Assembly: GCA_964619535.1 (NCBI GenBank)
Contig: CAZUEX010000002.1
Coordinates: forward strand, 343,650 to 407,649
Direction of reading: 5' to 3'
Source: Leptonema sp964619535
GTDB taxonomy: Bacteria; Spirochaetota; Leptospiria; Leptospirales; Leptonemataceae
Length of the DNA stretch: 64,000 bases
Shown piece by piece: positions 9,370 to 18,448 of this stretch; position 1 is the first letter of the stretch, and each line of letters opens with the position of its first letter. The notes below the pieces were generated by a model that made no database searches, was not told where the DNA came from, and worked only from the letters and a program-made list of their open reading frames with translations. A program made the translations under genes and the position numbers.

Positions 9370-9391
9370 TTGACAGGCTTACACTGTAAGC
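9370..9391 (+). promoter_or_regulatory. Palindromic TetR operator with overlapping -35 box
   Basis: GCTTACA-C-TGTAAGC (9377-9391) is a perfect 15-bp palindrome between the divergent tetR and dehydrogenase genes. It directly follows a perfect TTGACA (9370-9375), so a bound repressor would block the promoter. The matching -10 region (about 9393-9398) is weak. That promoter would start transcription near 9405, which argues for the dehydrogenase start at 9467 rather than the ATG at 9404. Confidence 0.6.
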
Positions 9392-9466
9392 TTTGTTGTT
9401 TGAATGTCAAGCAAGAATGAAAAGAACGTAGATGCCTGTGAGGAGCAGCCAGACGGACGATCTCTT

Positions 9467-10432
9467 ATGAAGGTGCTAATCTACACGGAGTATGGAGGTC
9501 CCGAGGTGTATCGTGTACAGAGGCGCTCGATTCCAGAAGCAGGCGACGGCCAGATATTGGTTCGCGTTCACTACAGCACCGTTACAGCAACGGAAGCCAT
9601 CTTTCGACGGGGAACCTTCCTCTCGCGGCTATTTACCGGCCTTTTTCGGCCCGGCTTGCAGGTGCTTGGAGAAGAGTTTGCCGGTACTGTGGTCGTTTCG
9701 CGAAGTGAGGCATTCCGTGAAGGAGATCGTGTCTTTGGTATTACCGGCCCTGAATTCGGGGCACATGCACAGTATGTCGTTTTGCCGGAATCGGCAGTGA
9801 TTCAGCCGGTGCCGGAGGGCGTTGCCTTTGAAGAAGCCGTTGCCTGCCTCGATGGGTTTCTGACGGCCTTTCCTTTTTTACGGGATGTGGGGGGACTGCA
9901 GGCCGGACAGAAGGTTCTGATCAACGGAGCCTCCGGTTCGGTGGGCTCCGCTGCTGTACAGATAGCACACCGAATGGGCGCAGAAGTGACGGGCATATGC
10001 AGTGAAGGCAATCATCCTATGGTTCGCTCGCTGGGCGCCAGCCATGTGATTGACTACCACCGGCACGATTTCACGGAGTCTGGAAAGACGTATGACCTGA
10101 TCCTGGATACGGTAGGTAACCTGACGTTTCGACGTTGCAAAAGGGCACTGACAGATACAGGCATCTTACTCCAGGCATCGATTGGGATTTCTGTTCTGCC
10201 CGTCGTTCTCTGGACCTCATTCTTTTCAAAGAAAAAGGTTCGCATTGCAGCCACAGGATTGCGTAAGCCTGCAGAAAAACTCGAAGACATGAAGACGATT
10301 GCCACACTGGTGAAAAGGGGGGACTTCACGGCTGTGGTGGATCGGATTATGGGCATGGACGATATCGTGGAAGCACATCGTTACGTCGATACGGGCCGGA
10401 AACGCGGCAATCTTCTTCTTCGTATGACCTGA
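9467..10432 (+). CDS. Zinc-free alcohol dehydrogenase / quinone oxidoreductase family protein
   Basis: A 321-aa medium-chain dehydrogenase-like protein. The N-terminal GroES-like fold begins MKVLIYTEYGGPEVY. The cofactor turn INGASGSVGSAAVQIA lies near 153-168, followed by SLGASHVIDY. The cysteine set for catalytic zinc is missing, as in reticulon-4-interacting/QOR-like enzymes. These use NADPH on enones or quinones, but the substrate here is unknown. It is probably controlled by the divergent TetR regulator through the intergenic palindrome. An in-frame ATG at 9404 would add 21 polar residues; it lacks an SD and would sit at the predicted transcription start, so 9467 is preferred with moderate certainty. 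Confidence 0.82.
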   Translation: MKVLIYTEYGGPEVYRVQRRSIPEAGDGQILVRVHYSTVTATEAIFRRGTFLSRLFTGLFRPGLQVLGEEFAGTVVVSRSEAFREGDRVFGITGPEFGAHAQYVVLPESAVIQPVPEGVAFEEAVACLDGFLTAFPFLRDVGGLQAGQKVLINGASGSVGSAAVQIAHRMGAEVTGICSEGNHPMVRSLGASHVIDYHRHDFTESGKTYDLILDTVGNLTFRRCKRALTDTGILLQASIGISVLPVVLWTSFFSKKKVRIAATGLRKPAEKLEDMKTIATLVKRGDFTAVVDRIMGMDDIVEAHRYVDTGRKRGNLLLRMT

Positions 10433-10481
10433 TGCTGACTCCTGCACGACCTTTGATTTCGCTTGCGGATCATGCAGGGGA

Positions 10482-11627
10482 ATGGCTCATGACAACGTGA
10501 AGCCGATCTACCGATGGATGCGCCGGTTCAGCAGCAGGGCTCGTCGCGGCAGCGTCGTTATCCTGCTGACCGCTGCCATGGGTACGGCCGGCTTCGTCAT
10601 TGCCTCAAAATACTACCGGGAGGCAGTGGGGGATTGGTCCGTTGCTCGCACTACGGCCGATGGGCTGAAGGCAAGGCAGCTTGCCCTGGCAGGATTCCAG
10701 GCTGGCCTGGCTGCCCTGAAGAATGTTCCAGAAGAGTACCTGTTTCAAACCGGTCTGGCACTGAATCCACCCGATCTGCAGGTCAGCGAGGACTGCAGTC
10801 GCTGTTACGTGAAGTACAGCATCCAGCCAGAGGATGGCCGTTTAAACGTAAACCGTCTCGTCCGTCCCCTCGATGACATGCCCGATGACACGTATCGCAG
10901 CATATTCCAGCGCTTCTTTTCGCAGTACGGTATTCCACTGGATGCCGTGGATTCTCTCATCGACTGGATCGATGAAAACAATGTTGTTGAGGGGCAGGGC
11001 GCAGAGTCTTCGTATTATGAGAACCTGAAGCCTCCTGTTACGATCAAGAATTACTGGATTCTTTCAGTGTCCGAGATGGCTCTGGTCAAGGACATCGGTC
11101 GGCAGACACTATTTGAATCCAGGGCACCGCCGAACTGGGAAGATGAGCAGTCAGAGCTCAGATTCTTAACCGAGGATGAGCAGTCCTTGATTACAGCCGA
11201 TGACTGGATTCCAGCCAACAATCTCACCGCCTACGTTCCTCCCGATGGCGATCCGGGTAAGGTCAACGTCAATGCAGCCCGTTACCATGTGCTGATGAGC
11301 CTCAGTGATGCGATGACCAGGGAGGCCGTTCTCGAGATCTTCAAGCTGCGCAGGCAGAACAACGGATACATCAAAGACCTGTCGGATCTGCAAAACCTTC
11401 CTTCATTGCAACGGACCACCTCTGCCGGTGTTACGCTTTACACGGAGCTTGCCGGGGCGGGGGGAGAATTCACAGGCCTTTTGAAAACGGAAGGCGAGAT
11501 TTACAGGATTGTGGGCATCGGTACCATCATGCCGAGGACAGAGGGCTCTGGCAGTCCGGTGATTCGAAAGGTTACAGGGCTGTACGACAAAAAACGCCGC
11601 AGGATGCTCTATTATTCTGAAGAGTGA
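10482..11627 (+). CDS. gspK: Type II secretion system minor pseudopilin GspK
   Basis: A 381-aa GspK. The N-terminus has a basic stretch and a prepilin-like segment RRG-SVVILLTAAMGTAGFVI (about 21-40) that prepilin peptidase would cut after the Gly. The long globular domain carries DGRLNVNRL, a DSLIDWIDEN helix-hairpin motif near 162-171, and GKVNVNAAR, typical of the GspK saddle domain. GspK caps the periplasmic pseudopilus together with GspI and GspJ. It is the first of four gsp genes in order K-L-M-N; none of gspC-J or gspO is seen upstream, where an unrelated dehydrogenase lies. Confidence 0.92.
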   Translation: MAHDNVKPIYRWMRRFSSRARRGSVVILLTAAMGTAGFVIASKYYREAVGDWSVARTTADGLKARQLALAGFQAGLAALKNVPEEYLFQTGLALNPPDLQVSEDCSRCYVKYSIQPEDGRLNVNRLVRPLDDMPDDTYRSIFQRFFSQYGIPLDAVDSLIDWIDENNVVEGQGAESSYYENLKPPVTIKNYWILSVSEMALVKDIGRQTLFESRAPPNWEDEQSELRFLTEDEQSLITADDWIPANNLTAYVPPDGDPGKVNVNAARYHVLMSLSDAMTREAVLEIFKLRRQNNGYIKDLSDLQNLPSLQRTTSAGVTLYTELAGAGGEFTGLLKTEGEIYRIVGIGTIMPRTEGSGSPVIRKVTGLYDKKRRRMLYYSEE

Positions 11628-11708
11628 CGGGTAGAGGCAGACTTTTTCGCTCGAAGCCCAGGCTGGCCCACGGAATATGGGTCCTGGCATCCGATACTGG
11701 TCAAGAGA

Positions 11709-13316
11709 ATGGGTCTTTTTCAGGAAAACGTGGTCATTGTCGATCGTGGTAGCCATGAGCTCCGCGCCCTGCTTGTTCGCAGGGGAATGGGGACGTTTGA
11801 CATCCTGAAAAAGGAGACGTTGCCGGCCCTGCCTGCTCCCGATGGGGACATGGATACGGGCAGCTATAATCTGCTGCGCTTCATTCAAACCCTGTTCCCT
11901 GACGAATCGGTCTTCTATCTGTCGCTGACCGGAACAGAGCTCTTTACCCGAAACGTTGATCTGCCAACCGACGATGCAAGGCTGGCAGCCGAGATTCTGC
12001 CCGGTGATCTGGAGCCGCTTCTTCCCGTTGCCCTCGAAGATGTAGAGGTGGTGGCCACATGCTGGCAGAGGGCAGAGGGGCAATCCCGCATGACGGCCTT
12101 TGCTGTAGAGAAACAGCAGATGGAGGCCCTTGCGGATTCTGTTATCAAGAGTGGCAAGACCATCGGCTATATGGCGCCTGCTGCCCATATGCTGGCCTCT
12201 GCTGTGCAGTTGCTTCCCGAAGAGGACAGGGCAGGCGTTATCGCGCAGCTCGATATCGGGCTGTACGGTTCTACATTGAATCTCCTTTATGATGGCAGGC
12301 TTGCCTTTACCCGAAACCTGCCCATTGGCGGTGCCGACTTTACAGCAGAGATTGCAGACCAGCTGGGTATCTCTCTGGAAGAGGCCGAACGCTTTAAGAT
12401 CGAGTCCGGCCTTGATATTTCGCGCAAAGAGATCGATGAAATAGCGCCACAGCGAGGCCTTACCTCTGCAAAATTGAGGCGGATGAAGCAGGCGCTTCTG
12501 CGGCTTGTAAAAGAGATGGCTGCAGAGATTGACCGCTCCATCCTTGCTTCACCGTTGCGAGAGCCTTCGCACCTCTACATCTCAGGGGGAGGCTCCCTGC
12601 TGGGTGGCATTACAGAGGCCCTGGAAGAACAGACGAACATACGTTTTCGGCGCTATCCACTGCTTCTTGCAGAGGAAGCCGTGGACCGCTGGATCTTCTG
12701 TCTGGGCATGATGCATGCCTCCGGTGGCAGCAAGGAGGCCAGGCTTGACTTCCTGCAAACGCCGACAGGAGGAAGGCTGCGCAGTGCGGAGGTCCGCTGG
12801 AAGCCCTTTATTGCTCCCGGTATCGTTGCCGCTTCCGCCACTATCATCCTGCTTTTTTCCTTTATAATTGGTATTGTATCGGAGCAAAGGCAGCTATCGG
12901 AGCTTCGTGGCCAGATGCAGGAGGTTGCAAAGGGCATTGCCGGCATCAATCCGCGGCAGAATCCGGTGAGGGCCGCTCGAGATCTGTGTCAGAAGCGGCT
13001 GCGGGTGATGCGTTCCGTGCTGGGCGGATACAGGGTGCTCGACATCCTGAAAGAGGTAACCGAGCATACTCCCGATCCATCCCGTCTGCAGGTGAAATTT
13101 CGCAGTCTCAGCTACGATGAGTCCGCTGTGGATCTGGAGCTTGAACTTGACAATGTCAATCAGATCGTGGCCGTGCAGGAGCATTACCAGAACAGCAAGA
13201 TGTTCTCTGCGGTGGAGGTGGTTCGGCCGGACATCATCGGTGGAAGAAAGGCCAGACTTCGGCTGAAGCTCATCCTGAAGCCTGTTGCCAATAATCTTGA
13301 GGTGAACTGTCGCTGA
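11709..13316 (+). CDS. gspL: Type II secretion system protein GspL (PilM/GspL-like)
   Basis: A 535-aa bitopic protein. Residues 1-360 form an actin-like cytosolic domain (VIVDRGSHELRAL, AQLDIGLYGSTLNLLYDGRLAFTRNLPIGGADF, LYISGGGSLLGG), as in GspL/PilM. A single membrane helix lies near 368-392 (APGIVAASATIILLFSFIIG), and the remaining 140 residues form a periplasmic ferredoxin-like domain. GspL links the GspE ATPase to the inner-membrane platform. Its stop overlaps the gspM start (TGATG at 13314-13318), indicating translational coupling. Confidence 0.85.
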   Translation: MGLFQENVVIVDRGSHELRALLVRRGMGTFDILKKETLPALPAPDGDMDTGSYNLLRFIQTLFPDESVFYLSLTGTELFTRNVDLPTDDARLAAEILPGDLEPLLPVALEDVEVVATCWQRAEGQSRMTAFAVEKQQMEALADSVIKSGKTIGYMAPAAHMLASAVQLLPEEDRAGVIAQLDIGLYGSTLNLLYDGRLAFTRNLPIGGADFTAEIADQLGISLEEAERFKIESGLDISRKEIDEIAPQRGLTSAKLRRMKQALLRLVKEMAAEIDRSILASPLREPSHLYISGGGSLLGGITEALEEQTNIRFRRYPLLLAEEAVDRWIFCLGMMHASGGSKEARLDFLQTPTGGRLRSAEVRWKPFIAPGIVAASATIILLFSFIIGIVSEQRQLSELRGQMQEVAKGIAGINPRQNPVRAARDLCQKRLRVMRSVLGGYRVLDILKEVTEHTPDPSRLQVKFRSLSYDESAVDLELELDNVNQIVAVQEHYQNSKMFSAVEVVRPDIIGGRKARLRLKLILKPVANNLEVNCR

Positions 13317-13813
13317 TGCTGGATAAACTGAGTGCACGCGAAAGGTTGTTGTTGCTTCTGGCCGGTATCTTTCTTGCTGTTCTGATGCTTGGCTTTGTGG
13401 GCCACCTGATTTTAGAGAAGCGGGCCAACCTGCGCAGGCAGCTGGTTCAGGCCAGGCGTGATGTGAAAACTCTTGTAAAATTGCGCCAGGACATACAGTC
13501 CATGGCGGCTACGGGCAGCCTGCCCGATGAAAACCGGCTGCTCAGTATCGTGTCGCAGGCCATACAGAACCGCAACCTGACCGCTTCCAGCATTCGGCCA
13601 GATGAGCAGAAGGTCGGTCGTAACGATAAGAAGATCCTTGTAAAGGTTACATTCAGTGGCGTACAGCTTCAGCCTTTCCTGCAATTCCTCTACGATATGG
13701 AAGCTGAACAGAAAAACGGTATTACAATCGGTGAACTGCGGATCAGAAAGGCTCTGGCCCGCGAAACCTACGATGCAAGCGTAACCATCTATGTGATGCA
13801 GCCGGTAAAATAG
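13316..13813 (+). CDS. gspM: Type II secretion system protein GspM
   Basis: A 165-aa bitopic inner-membrane protein: a short cytosolic start, one transmembrane helix (about 9-31, LLLLLAGIFLAVLMLGFVGHLIL), a coiled stretch rich in Arg and Leu, and a periplasmic ferredoxin-like domain (VKVTFSGVQLQPFLQFLYDME). Size, topology and position after gspL fit GspM, which pairs with GspL in the secretion platform. Its start overlaps the gspL stop. Confidence 0.87.
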   Translation: MLDKLSARERLLLLLAGIFLAVLMLGFVGHLILEKRANLRRQLVQARRDVKTLVKLRQDIQSMAATGSLPDENRLLSIVSQAIQNRNLTASSIRPDEQKVGRNDKKILVKVTFSGVQLQPFLQFLYDMEAEQKNGITIGELRIRKALARETYDASVTIYVMQPVK

Positions 13814-13814
13814 T

Positions 13815-14678
13815 ATGACTCTGGAAACGGAAGAGCTGGAAGAAAACGAAGACCTGCAGGAAGAGACCGCAGAAGAGGCCACACTGAGCGGACGTCAGCG
13901 TCTGTGGGTGGTTCTGGCCGGCCTGCTATCGTTTCTGTTCTTTTCGTTTTTGTTTTTTCCGTTTGAGGGCATTTTGCGCTCCGTTTTACAGGGCCTGTTG
14001 CCGCCGCAGGTCAGGCTGGATTTCTCTACCGTAAAGCTCGGTTTTGCAGGTGCAACGACGGTGGAAGACCTGCAGCTCCGTGGCACGGATGGCCTTTACT
14101 TTGAGACGGAACAGCTGGCAGCAGACCTGAAAACCATGGCATTGCTGCGCCGTGCACCGCAGGGCGTGATTCGGCTGAAGAACGGTAGCTTTAGCGCCGG
14201 CCGGTTCAGCGGAACGGTAGAATCGGTGGATCTAACCCTGAACATGGGTAATATGAGCCTCCCTCTTTCACAATGGGAAGGAGTCATGCAGTGGAAGATC
14301 AGAGGCATGCAGCCCGAACAGCTTCCCGATATTCTCAATGCAATACCGGCATCGCCACAGGAACTGAGCATTCAGCAGCTTAGCCTGCCTCTGCGTTTTC
14401 AAAACGGCATCGTGGACTTCGGCCAGACGCAGCTGCAGACTTCTGTTTTTGTGATTCGTCTGGAAGGAACAGGCCGGCTGGGACGGTCCGCAGGACAGAC
14501 GTCTCTCGATGGCAGGGTCTGCCTTCGACCTGTAGATGACCTGGAGACAAAGAATGAGCCCCTGTACAGTCTTTATATTATGAGCGGAGGTACTGCCGGC
14601 GGAGAGCTCTGCATGAAGATGACCGGAACGCTGGCAAGACCGAACATCCAGCCGATTGAACGCCAGCCAGCTCAGTAG
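13815..14678 (+). CDS. gspN: Type II secretion system protein GspN
   Basis: A 287-aa protein with an acidic N-terminus, one membrane helix (about 33-55, very Phe/Leu rich) and a long beta-rich periplasmic part that resembles the GspN/AsmA-type fold (VRLDFSTVKLGFAGATTVEDLQLRG, then NGSFSAGRFSGTVESVDLTLNMG). It starts 1 base after the gspM stop and ends the gsp block. GspN is a non-universal inner-membrane subunit of some type II systems, including those of delta-proteobacteria and leptospires. Assignment rests on position and fold-like pattern more than on a catalytic motif. Confidence 0.82.
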   Translation: MTLETEELEENEDLQEETAEEATLSGRQRLWVVLAGLLSFLFFSFLFFPFEGILRSVLQGLLPPQVRLDFSTVKLGFAGATTVEDLQLRGTDGLYFETEQLAADLKTMALLRRAPQGVIRLKNGSFSAGRFSGTVESVDLTLNMGNMSLPLSQWEGVMQWKIRGMQPEQLPDILNAIPASPQELSIQQLSLPLRFQNGIVDFGQTQLQTSVFVIRLEGTGRLGRSAGQTSLDGRVCLRPVDDLETKNEPLYSLYIMSGGTAGGELCMKMTGTLARPNIQPIERQPAQ

Positions 14679-14748
14679 CTCTCAGGCAGGATGTTTCGGA
14701 CTTTTCAACCTGTAGCCATGCGAAAAACTGCTCTGACAGGGCATGGTT

Positions 14749-15228
14749 ATGGCCGAAAAAAAGAAACGAAATCAACCGCAATCACTGGTCAACAGGCGGG
14801 CCCGATACAACTACGAGGTTCTGGAAACCTACGAGGCCGGCATTGCACTTCTCGGTACGGAAGTAAAAAGTCTGCGCGAAGGCAAGGCCGACATTGCCGA
14901 TGCCTTTGCCGTGCCACGCGGCCATGAAATCTTTCTTCTGAACCTGCGCATTCAGCCTTATCGTAATGCTACATACTTTAACCACGAAGAGTCGCGCTCG
15001 CGTAAGTTGTTGCTGAAACGTGACGAAATCACCAAACTGATTTCAAAGGTTCAGGAAAAGCGACTGACCCTTGTTCCGCTGAAAATCTACTTCAATGCCC
15101 GTGGTAAAGTGAAGGTTGAGCTGGGACTGTGTCGTGGTAAGAAGAACGTGGACAGGCGAGAAGACGAACGCAGGAAGCAGGACCAGCGTGAGATGGACCG
15201 GGCACTGAAATACCGGGAGCGATCATGA
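14749..15228 (+). CDS. smpB: SsrA-binding protein SmpB
   Basis: A 159-aa protein that binds tmRNA and brings it to stalled ribosomes for trans-translation. Diagnostic segments are NRRARYNYEVLETYEAGIALLGTEVKSLR (about 12-40), the NHEE/SRKLLL stretch, and the basic C-terminal tail (GKKNVDRREDERRKQDQREMDRALK). The ATG at 14749 is preferred over the one at 14743 because a weak CAGG lies about 8 nt upstream. It overlaps the der start by 4 bases (ATGA at 15225-15228). The ssrA gene itself is not in the window. Confidence 0.95.
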   Translation: MAEKKKRNQPQSLVNRRARYNYEVLETYEAGIALLGTEVKSLREGKADIADAFAVPRGHEIFLLNLRIQPYRNATYFNHEESRSRKLLLKRDEITKLISKVQEKRLTLVPLKIYFNARGKVKVELGLCRGKKNVDRREDERRKQDQREMDRALKYRERS

Positions 15229-16766
15229 AAAAGCCAATTCCCGTGGTGGCTCTGGCCGGTAAAAAGAATGCCGGCAAATCCTCACTGCTGAACACCCTTC
15301 TTGGAAAGTCGCGGGCCATTACCGATGACTTTGCCGGGCTGACGCGGGATCTGCTCGAAGTGGAGATCCGCCGTTACGGCTATCACTTTCAGCTTGTCGA
15401 TATGCCTGGCCTCGATCTTGACGACGAACAGCCTCTTGAGAAGGAAATCCTCAAGCGGGCACGATCGTTTCTGCAAATCGTCGATTGTGTTGTACTTGTC
15501 TATGATGTGCCCGGGCCGTCTCCTTTCGATATAGAGCTTCGCGAGTTCTTTCGACGTCAGTTTCCGCAGCTGCCCGTTGTCGAAATCGTCAACAAGGTCG
15601 ACAATCCCGAGATGGCCGATGACCTGCTGCCGGATTTTTTTGAAACGGGTCTGTTACCGCTTCCTGTTTCGGCCAAAAGTCGCTGGAACATGCGCCAGCT
15701 CTGTAAAGAAATCGATAGCCGGCTGGACGGCAGGGCCCGTGAACGTCAGAAGCAGGAGGCCCCCGAAAAGGAACGGGAAGAAGGTCAGACCCCTGTGGCC
15801 AAACAGGACTCTACCGTGGTCTCTGACCTTGAAACAGAGGATATCCGCATAGCCATCGTGGGCAAACCGAATGCCGGTAAGTCCTCGCTCTTTAATCGCT
15901 GGATCGGACAGGAGCTGTCCCTGGTATCTGATATTGCCGGTACCACACGCGATACGATCGATACGGTCTTCCGTCATTTTGGTCGCACGATTCGCGTCGT
16001 CGATACGGCAGGCCTGCGCCGGGAACGTCGCATCAAGGATTCTCCTGAGTTCTTCTCAGCCCGTCGCAGCCGGCGAGCCATTCAGGACAGTCATGTGGTG
16101 GTGCAGCTTCTGGCAGCGCCCGACGGCATAACGGACTACGACAAGAAGATTGCCTCACTTGTTCAGGAACTGTCGCGTCCTTCAATCATTGTTGTGAATA
16201 AGTGGGATATTGTTCCTGATAAAGAAACCAATACACAGAAGGAATTTCTAAAAGATATTCAGAGCCTGTTCCCGTATCTGAAAAAGGTGCCGGTGTTCTT
16301 TTGCTCGGCTCTTACGGGCAAGCGTGCCATGGAGCCCCTGAAAAAGGCCATCGAGGTGTATGAGCGTGCCTCGTTTCGCGTTCCTACGGCTAAACTCAAT
16401 GACATCGTGCAGCGCTGGCTTGCCGGTCGACATGGCATCCCTGCCGGTTTCAAGCTTTACTATGCAACGCAAACGGGACGGATGCCTCCTGTATTCGTTC
16501 TCTTTGTGAACCGGGCCAATCTGCTACCGAAAAATGCACTGAGCTTCCTCGAAAACCGTCTGCGCGAGGAGTTCCAGTTGCAGGGAATCCCCATTCGCAT
16601 TCTTGTACGCGAAAATCAGGATGGCAGGACAGGTTCGAAAGAGGCAACAGGCCCGGGTGGCAACAGGAAGAAAGCTGCAAAAGGCTCAGGAAAGGGCTCC
16701 GGTAAAGGACCGGCTCGAAAAAAGAAAAAAGACGTGATTCGATCGATCGCCCGAACAAGGAAGTGA
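15225..16766 (+). CDS. der: Ribosome biogenesis GTPase Der (EngA)
   Basis: A 513-aa double-GTPase that helps mature the 50S subunit. G domain 1 has GKKNAGKS (about 10-17), TDDFAGLTRD and NKVD; G domain 2 has GKPNAGKS (about 212-219), DIAGTTRD, DTAGLRR and NKWD. The C-terminal KH-like domain includes PAGFKLYYATQTGRMPPVFVLFVN. A Lys/Gly-rich tail (about 470-513) extends past the usual Der end. Both P-loops read NAGKS rather than the commoner NVGKS. It is translationally coupled to smpB and followed after 1 base by the next gene. Confidence 0.95.
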   Translation: MKKPIPVVALAGKKNAGKSSLLNTLLGKSRAITDDFAGLTRDLLEVEIRRYGYHFQLVDMPGLDLDDEQPLEKEILKRARSFLQIVDCVVLVYDVPGPSPFDIELREFFRRQFPQLPVVEIVNKVDNPEMADDLLPDFFETGLLPLPVSAKSRWNMRQLCKEIDSRLDGRARERQKQEAPEKEREEGQTPVAKQDSTVVSDLETEDIRIAIVGKPNAGKSSLFNRWIGQELSLVSDIAGTTRDTIDTVFRHFGRTIRVVDTAGLRRERRIKDSPEFFSARRSRRAIQDSHVVVQLLAAPDGITDYDKKIASLVQELSRPSIIVVNKWDIVPDKETNTQKEFLKDIQSLFPYLKKVPVFFCSALTGKRAMEPLKKAIEVYERASFRVPTAKLNDIVQRWLAGRHGIPAGFKLYYATQTGRMPPVFVLFVNRANLLPKNALSFLENRLREEFQLQGIPIRILVRENQDGRTGSKEATGPGGNRKKAAKGSGKGSGKGPARKKKKDVIRSIARTRK

Positions 16767-16767
16767 T

Positions 16768-17409
16768 ATGTTCCTCGATGAGATCTTCGAGTCTGACTTC
16801 TTTCTGCTGGATCGTAAACGAGAGCTGGCCGAGTGGTTTTATTCGCATTACCACAGTTACACCCCCGAAGATATCTATGGCTGGCTGTGGGCTGGAGAGT
16901 TCGGTTACCCGCCAGGACAGTACCCTGATCCTGATCTACACGCCCTGCTTGAAGATATACGCCAGGCCAGACAGCATCCAGGAGCCATCGAGCAGGTATG
17001 GGAGCCTCTTGGCCTGGAAAACCAGCTGATCAAGATCAACATTGCCCACTACGCTGATGCTGACTGTCCATTGCCAAGGCTGATCCAGCTTTCCGAGCGC
17101 ATCCGTCAGGAGATCCATCCCAATGCCATGCGATTTAAGTCCAACTGGAACCTGATGAAGGCACAGATCTCCGATGGGTCGGATGTAACCCTTACACAGA
17201 TTCACGAATTCGAAGAGCGCATTCCATTCAATATGACACCCTATATCGTCTACAGCGCGGACTTTCTTTCACAATTTGGATTTCGTTATCGCATCGTTCC
17301 TGCCGAGCTCTTCTTTGACTACTTTCCGGAGTTTGAGGGCATATACGATCGACATGAGCGAAACGATCGCCGTACTGGTTCTGCAGAAGACTTTGATAGT
17401 TCCCTCTAG
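16768..17409 (+). CDS. Conserved-looking protein of unknown function, coupled to der
   Basis: A 213-aa soluble, acidic and aromatic-rich protein that I do not recognise. It has no signal peptide, membrane helix or nucleotide motif. Notable stretches are DRKRELAEWFYSHYHSYTPEDIYGWLWAGEFG near the N-terminus and FEERIPFNMTPYIVYSADF in the C-terminal third. It starts 1 base after the der stop and ends 13 bases before mtnA, so it lies inside the smpB-der-mtnA operon. Codon use looks like its neighbours. Context alone does not define a role. Confidence 0.75.
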   Translation: MFLDEIFESDFFLLDRKRELAEWFYSHYHSYTPEDIYGWLWAGEFGYPPGQYPDPDLHALLEDIRQARQHPGAIEQVWEPLGLENQLIKINIAHYADADCPLPRLIQLSERIRQEIHPNAMRFKSNWNLMKAQISDGSDVTLTQIHEFEERIPFNMTPYIVYSADFLSQFGFRYRIVPAELFFDYFPEFEGIYDRHERNDRRTGSAEDFDSSL

Positions 17410-17422
17410 AACAGAATAGAAT

Positions 17423-18448
17423 ATGAATTACCTACCGTCGCTGAAATATGAAAACGGACAGTTAACGATCCTGGACCAAACAGAACTGCCGGCCCGAACG
17501 GTCTGGCTGCCTGTTCAGGATCTTGAAACGGCCTGCGAGGCCATTGTTTCTCTGCGCGTAAGGGGAGCCCCGGCCATTGGTGTGATGGCAGCCCTTGCAT
17601 CCGCTGTAGCCTTCCGAACTGCCATCCAGGCCGGAGAACAGGCAGGTGTGGAGCTCTTTCTGAAAATCTGTGACCGGCTGCGTTCCACACGTCCAACGGC
17701 CGTTAACCTGTTCTATGCCATGGACCGCATGTCCGAAAAGGCCCGGTCTTTAGAAGGAAAGACGCCGGACGACATGCTCCGCATCCTCGAAGAAGAAGCG
17801 CTTGCCATATACAGAGAAGACGTATCCCTCTGCGAAGCCATCGGTCGGCACGGTGCATCGCTGATTCCAGACGGAGCAACGGTTCTTACGCATTGCAATA
17901 CTGGATCGCTTGCCACGGCAGGCAGAGGAACAGCGCTCGGTGCCATCTATACGGCCTTCTTTGAAGAGGGCAAGAAGATCCAGGTGATCAACACAGAAAC
18001 GCGTCCGCTTTTACAGGGTTCACGGCTGACATCCTACGAGCTTGTGCAGGCGGGAATTCCCGTTACGCTGATTACAGACAGTATGGCTGCCATGGTCATG
18101 CAGCAACGCCGCGTGGATCTCGTCATGGTTGGTGCCGATCGCATTGCGCGAAACGGCGATTCAGCAAACAAGATCGGAACACTGGCCCTGTCCGTCCTTG
18201 CCAGGCATTTCCATATTCCCTTTTACGTCCTTGCTCCTTCTACGACGATTGACACAGGCATTGCCGGTGGAGCCGACATCGTCATCGAAGAGCGCGGTGC
18301 GGATGAGGTGCGGACGTTTGGAGCGCGGCAGACAGCACCGAAAGAGGTGAACGTCTTCAATCCTGCCTTCGATGTGGCGCCGGCCGATGCAATTAGTGCC
18401 ATCGTCACCGAAAAGGGGATCTTTCGGGCTCCTTACGACTTTCGCTGA
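17423..18448 (+). CDS. mtnA: Methylthioribose-1-phosphate isomerase
   Basis: A 341-aa enzyme of the methionine salvage pathway that converts 5-methylthioribose 1-phosphate to methylthioribulose 1-phosphate. It belongs to the eIF2B-alpha-like family. Seen motifs: SLRVRGAPAIGVMAA (about 43-57), HCNTGSLATAGRGTALG with the catalytic Cys near 157, and VGADRIARNGDSANKIGT with the catalytic Asp near 237. Length is normal. Its 3' end overlaps the convergent CCA/poly(A) polymerase gene by 16 bases. No other mtn gene lies nearby. Confidence 0.94.
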   Translation: MNYLPSLKYENGQLTILDQTELPARTVWLPVQDLETACEAIVSLRVRGAPAIGVMAALASAVAFRTAIQAGEQAGVELFLKICDRLRSTRPTAVNLFYAMDRMSEKARSLEGKTPDDMLRILEEEALAIYREDVSLCEAIGRHGASLIPDGATVLTHCNTGSLATAGRGTALGAIYTAFFEEGKKIQVINTETRPLLQGSRLTSYELVQAGIPVTLITDSMAAMVMQQRRVDLVMVGADRIARNGDSANKIGTLALSVLARHFHIPFYVLAPSTTIDTGIAGGADIVIEERGADEVRTFGARQTAPKEVNVFNPAFDVAPADAISAIVTEKGIFRAPYDFR

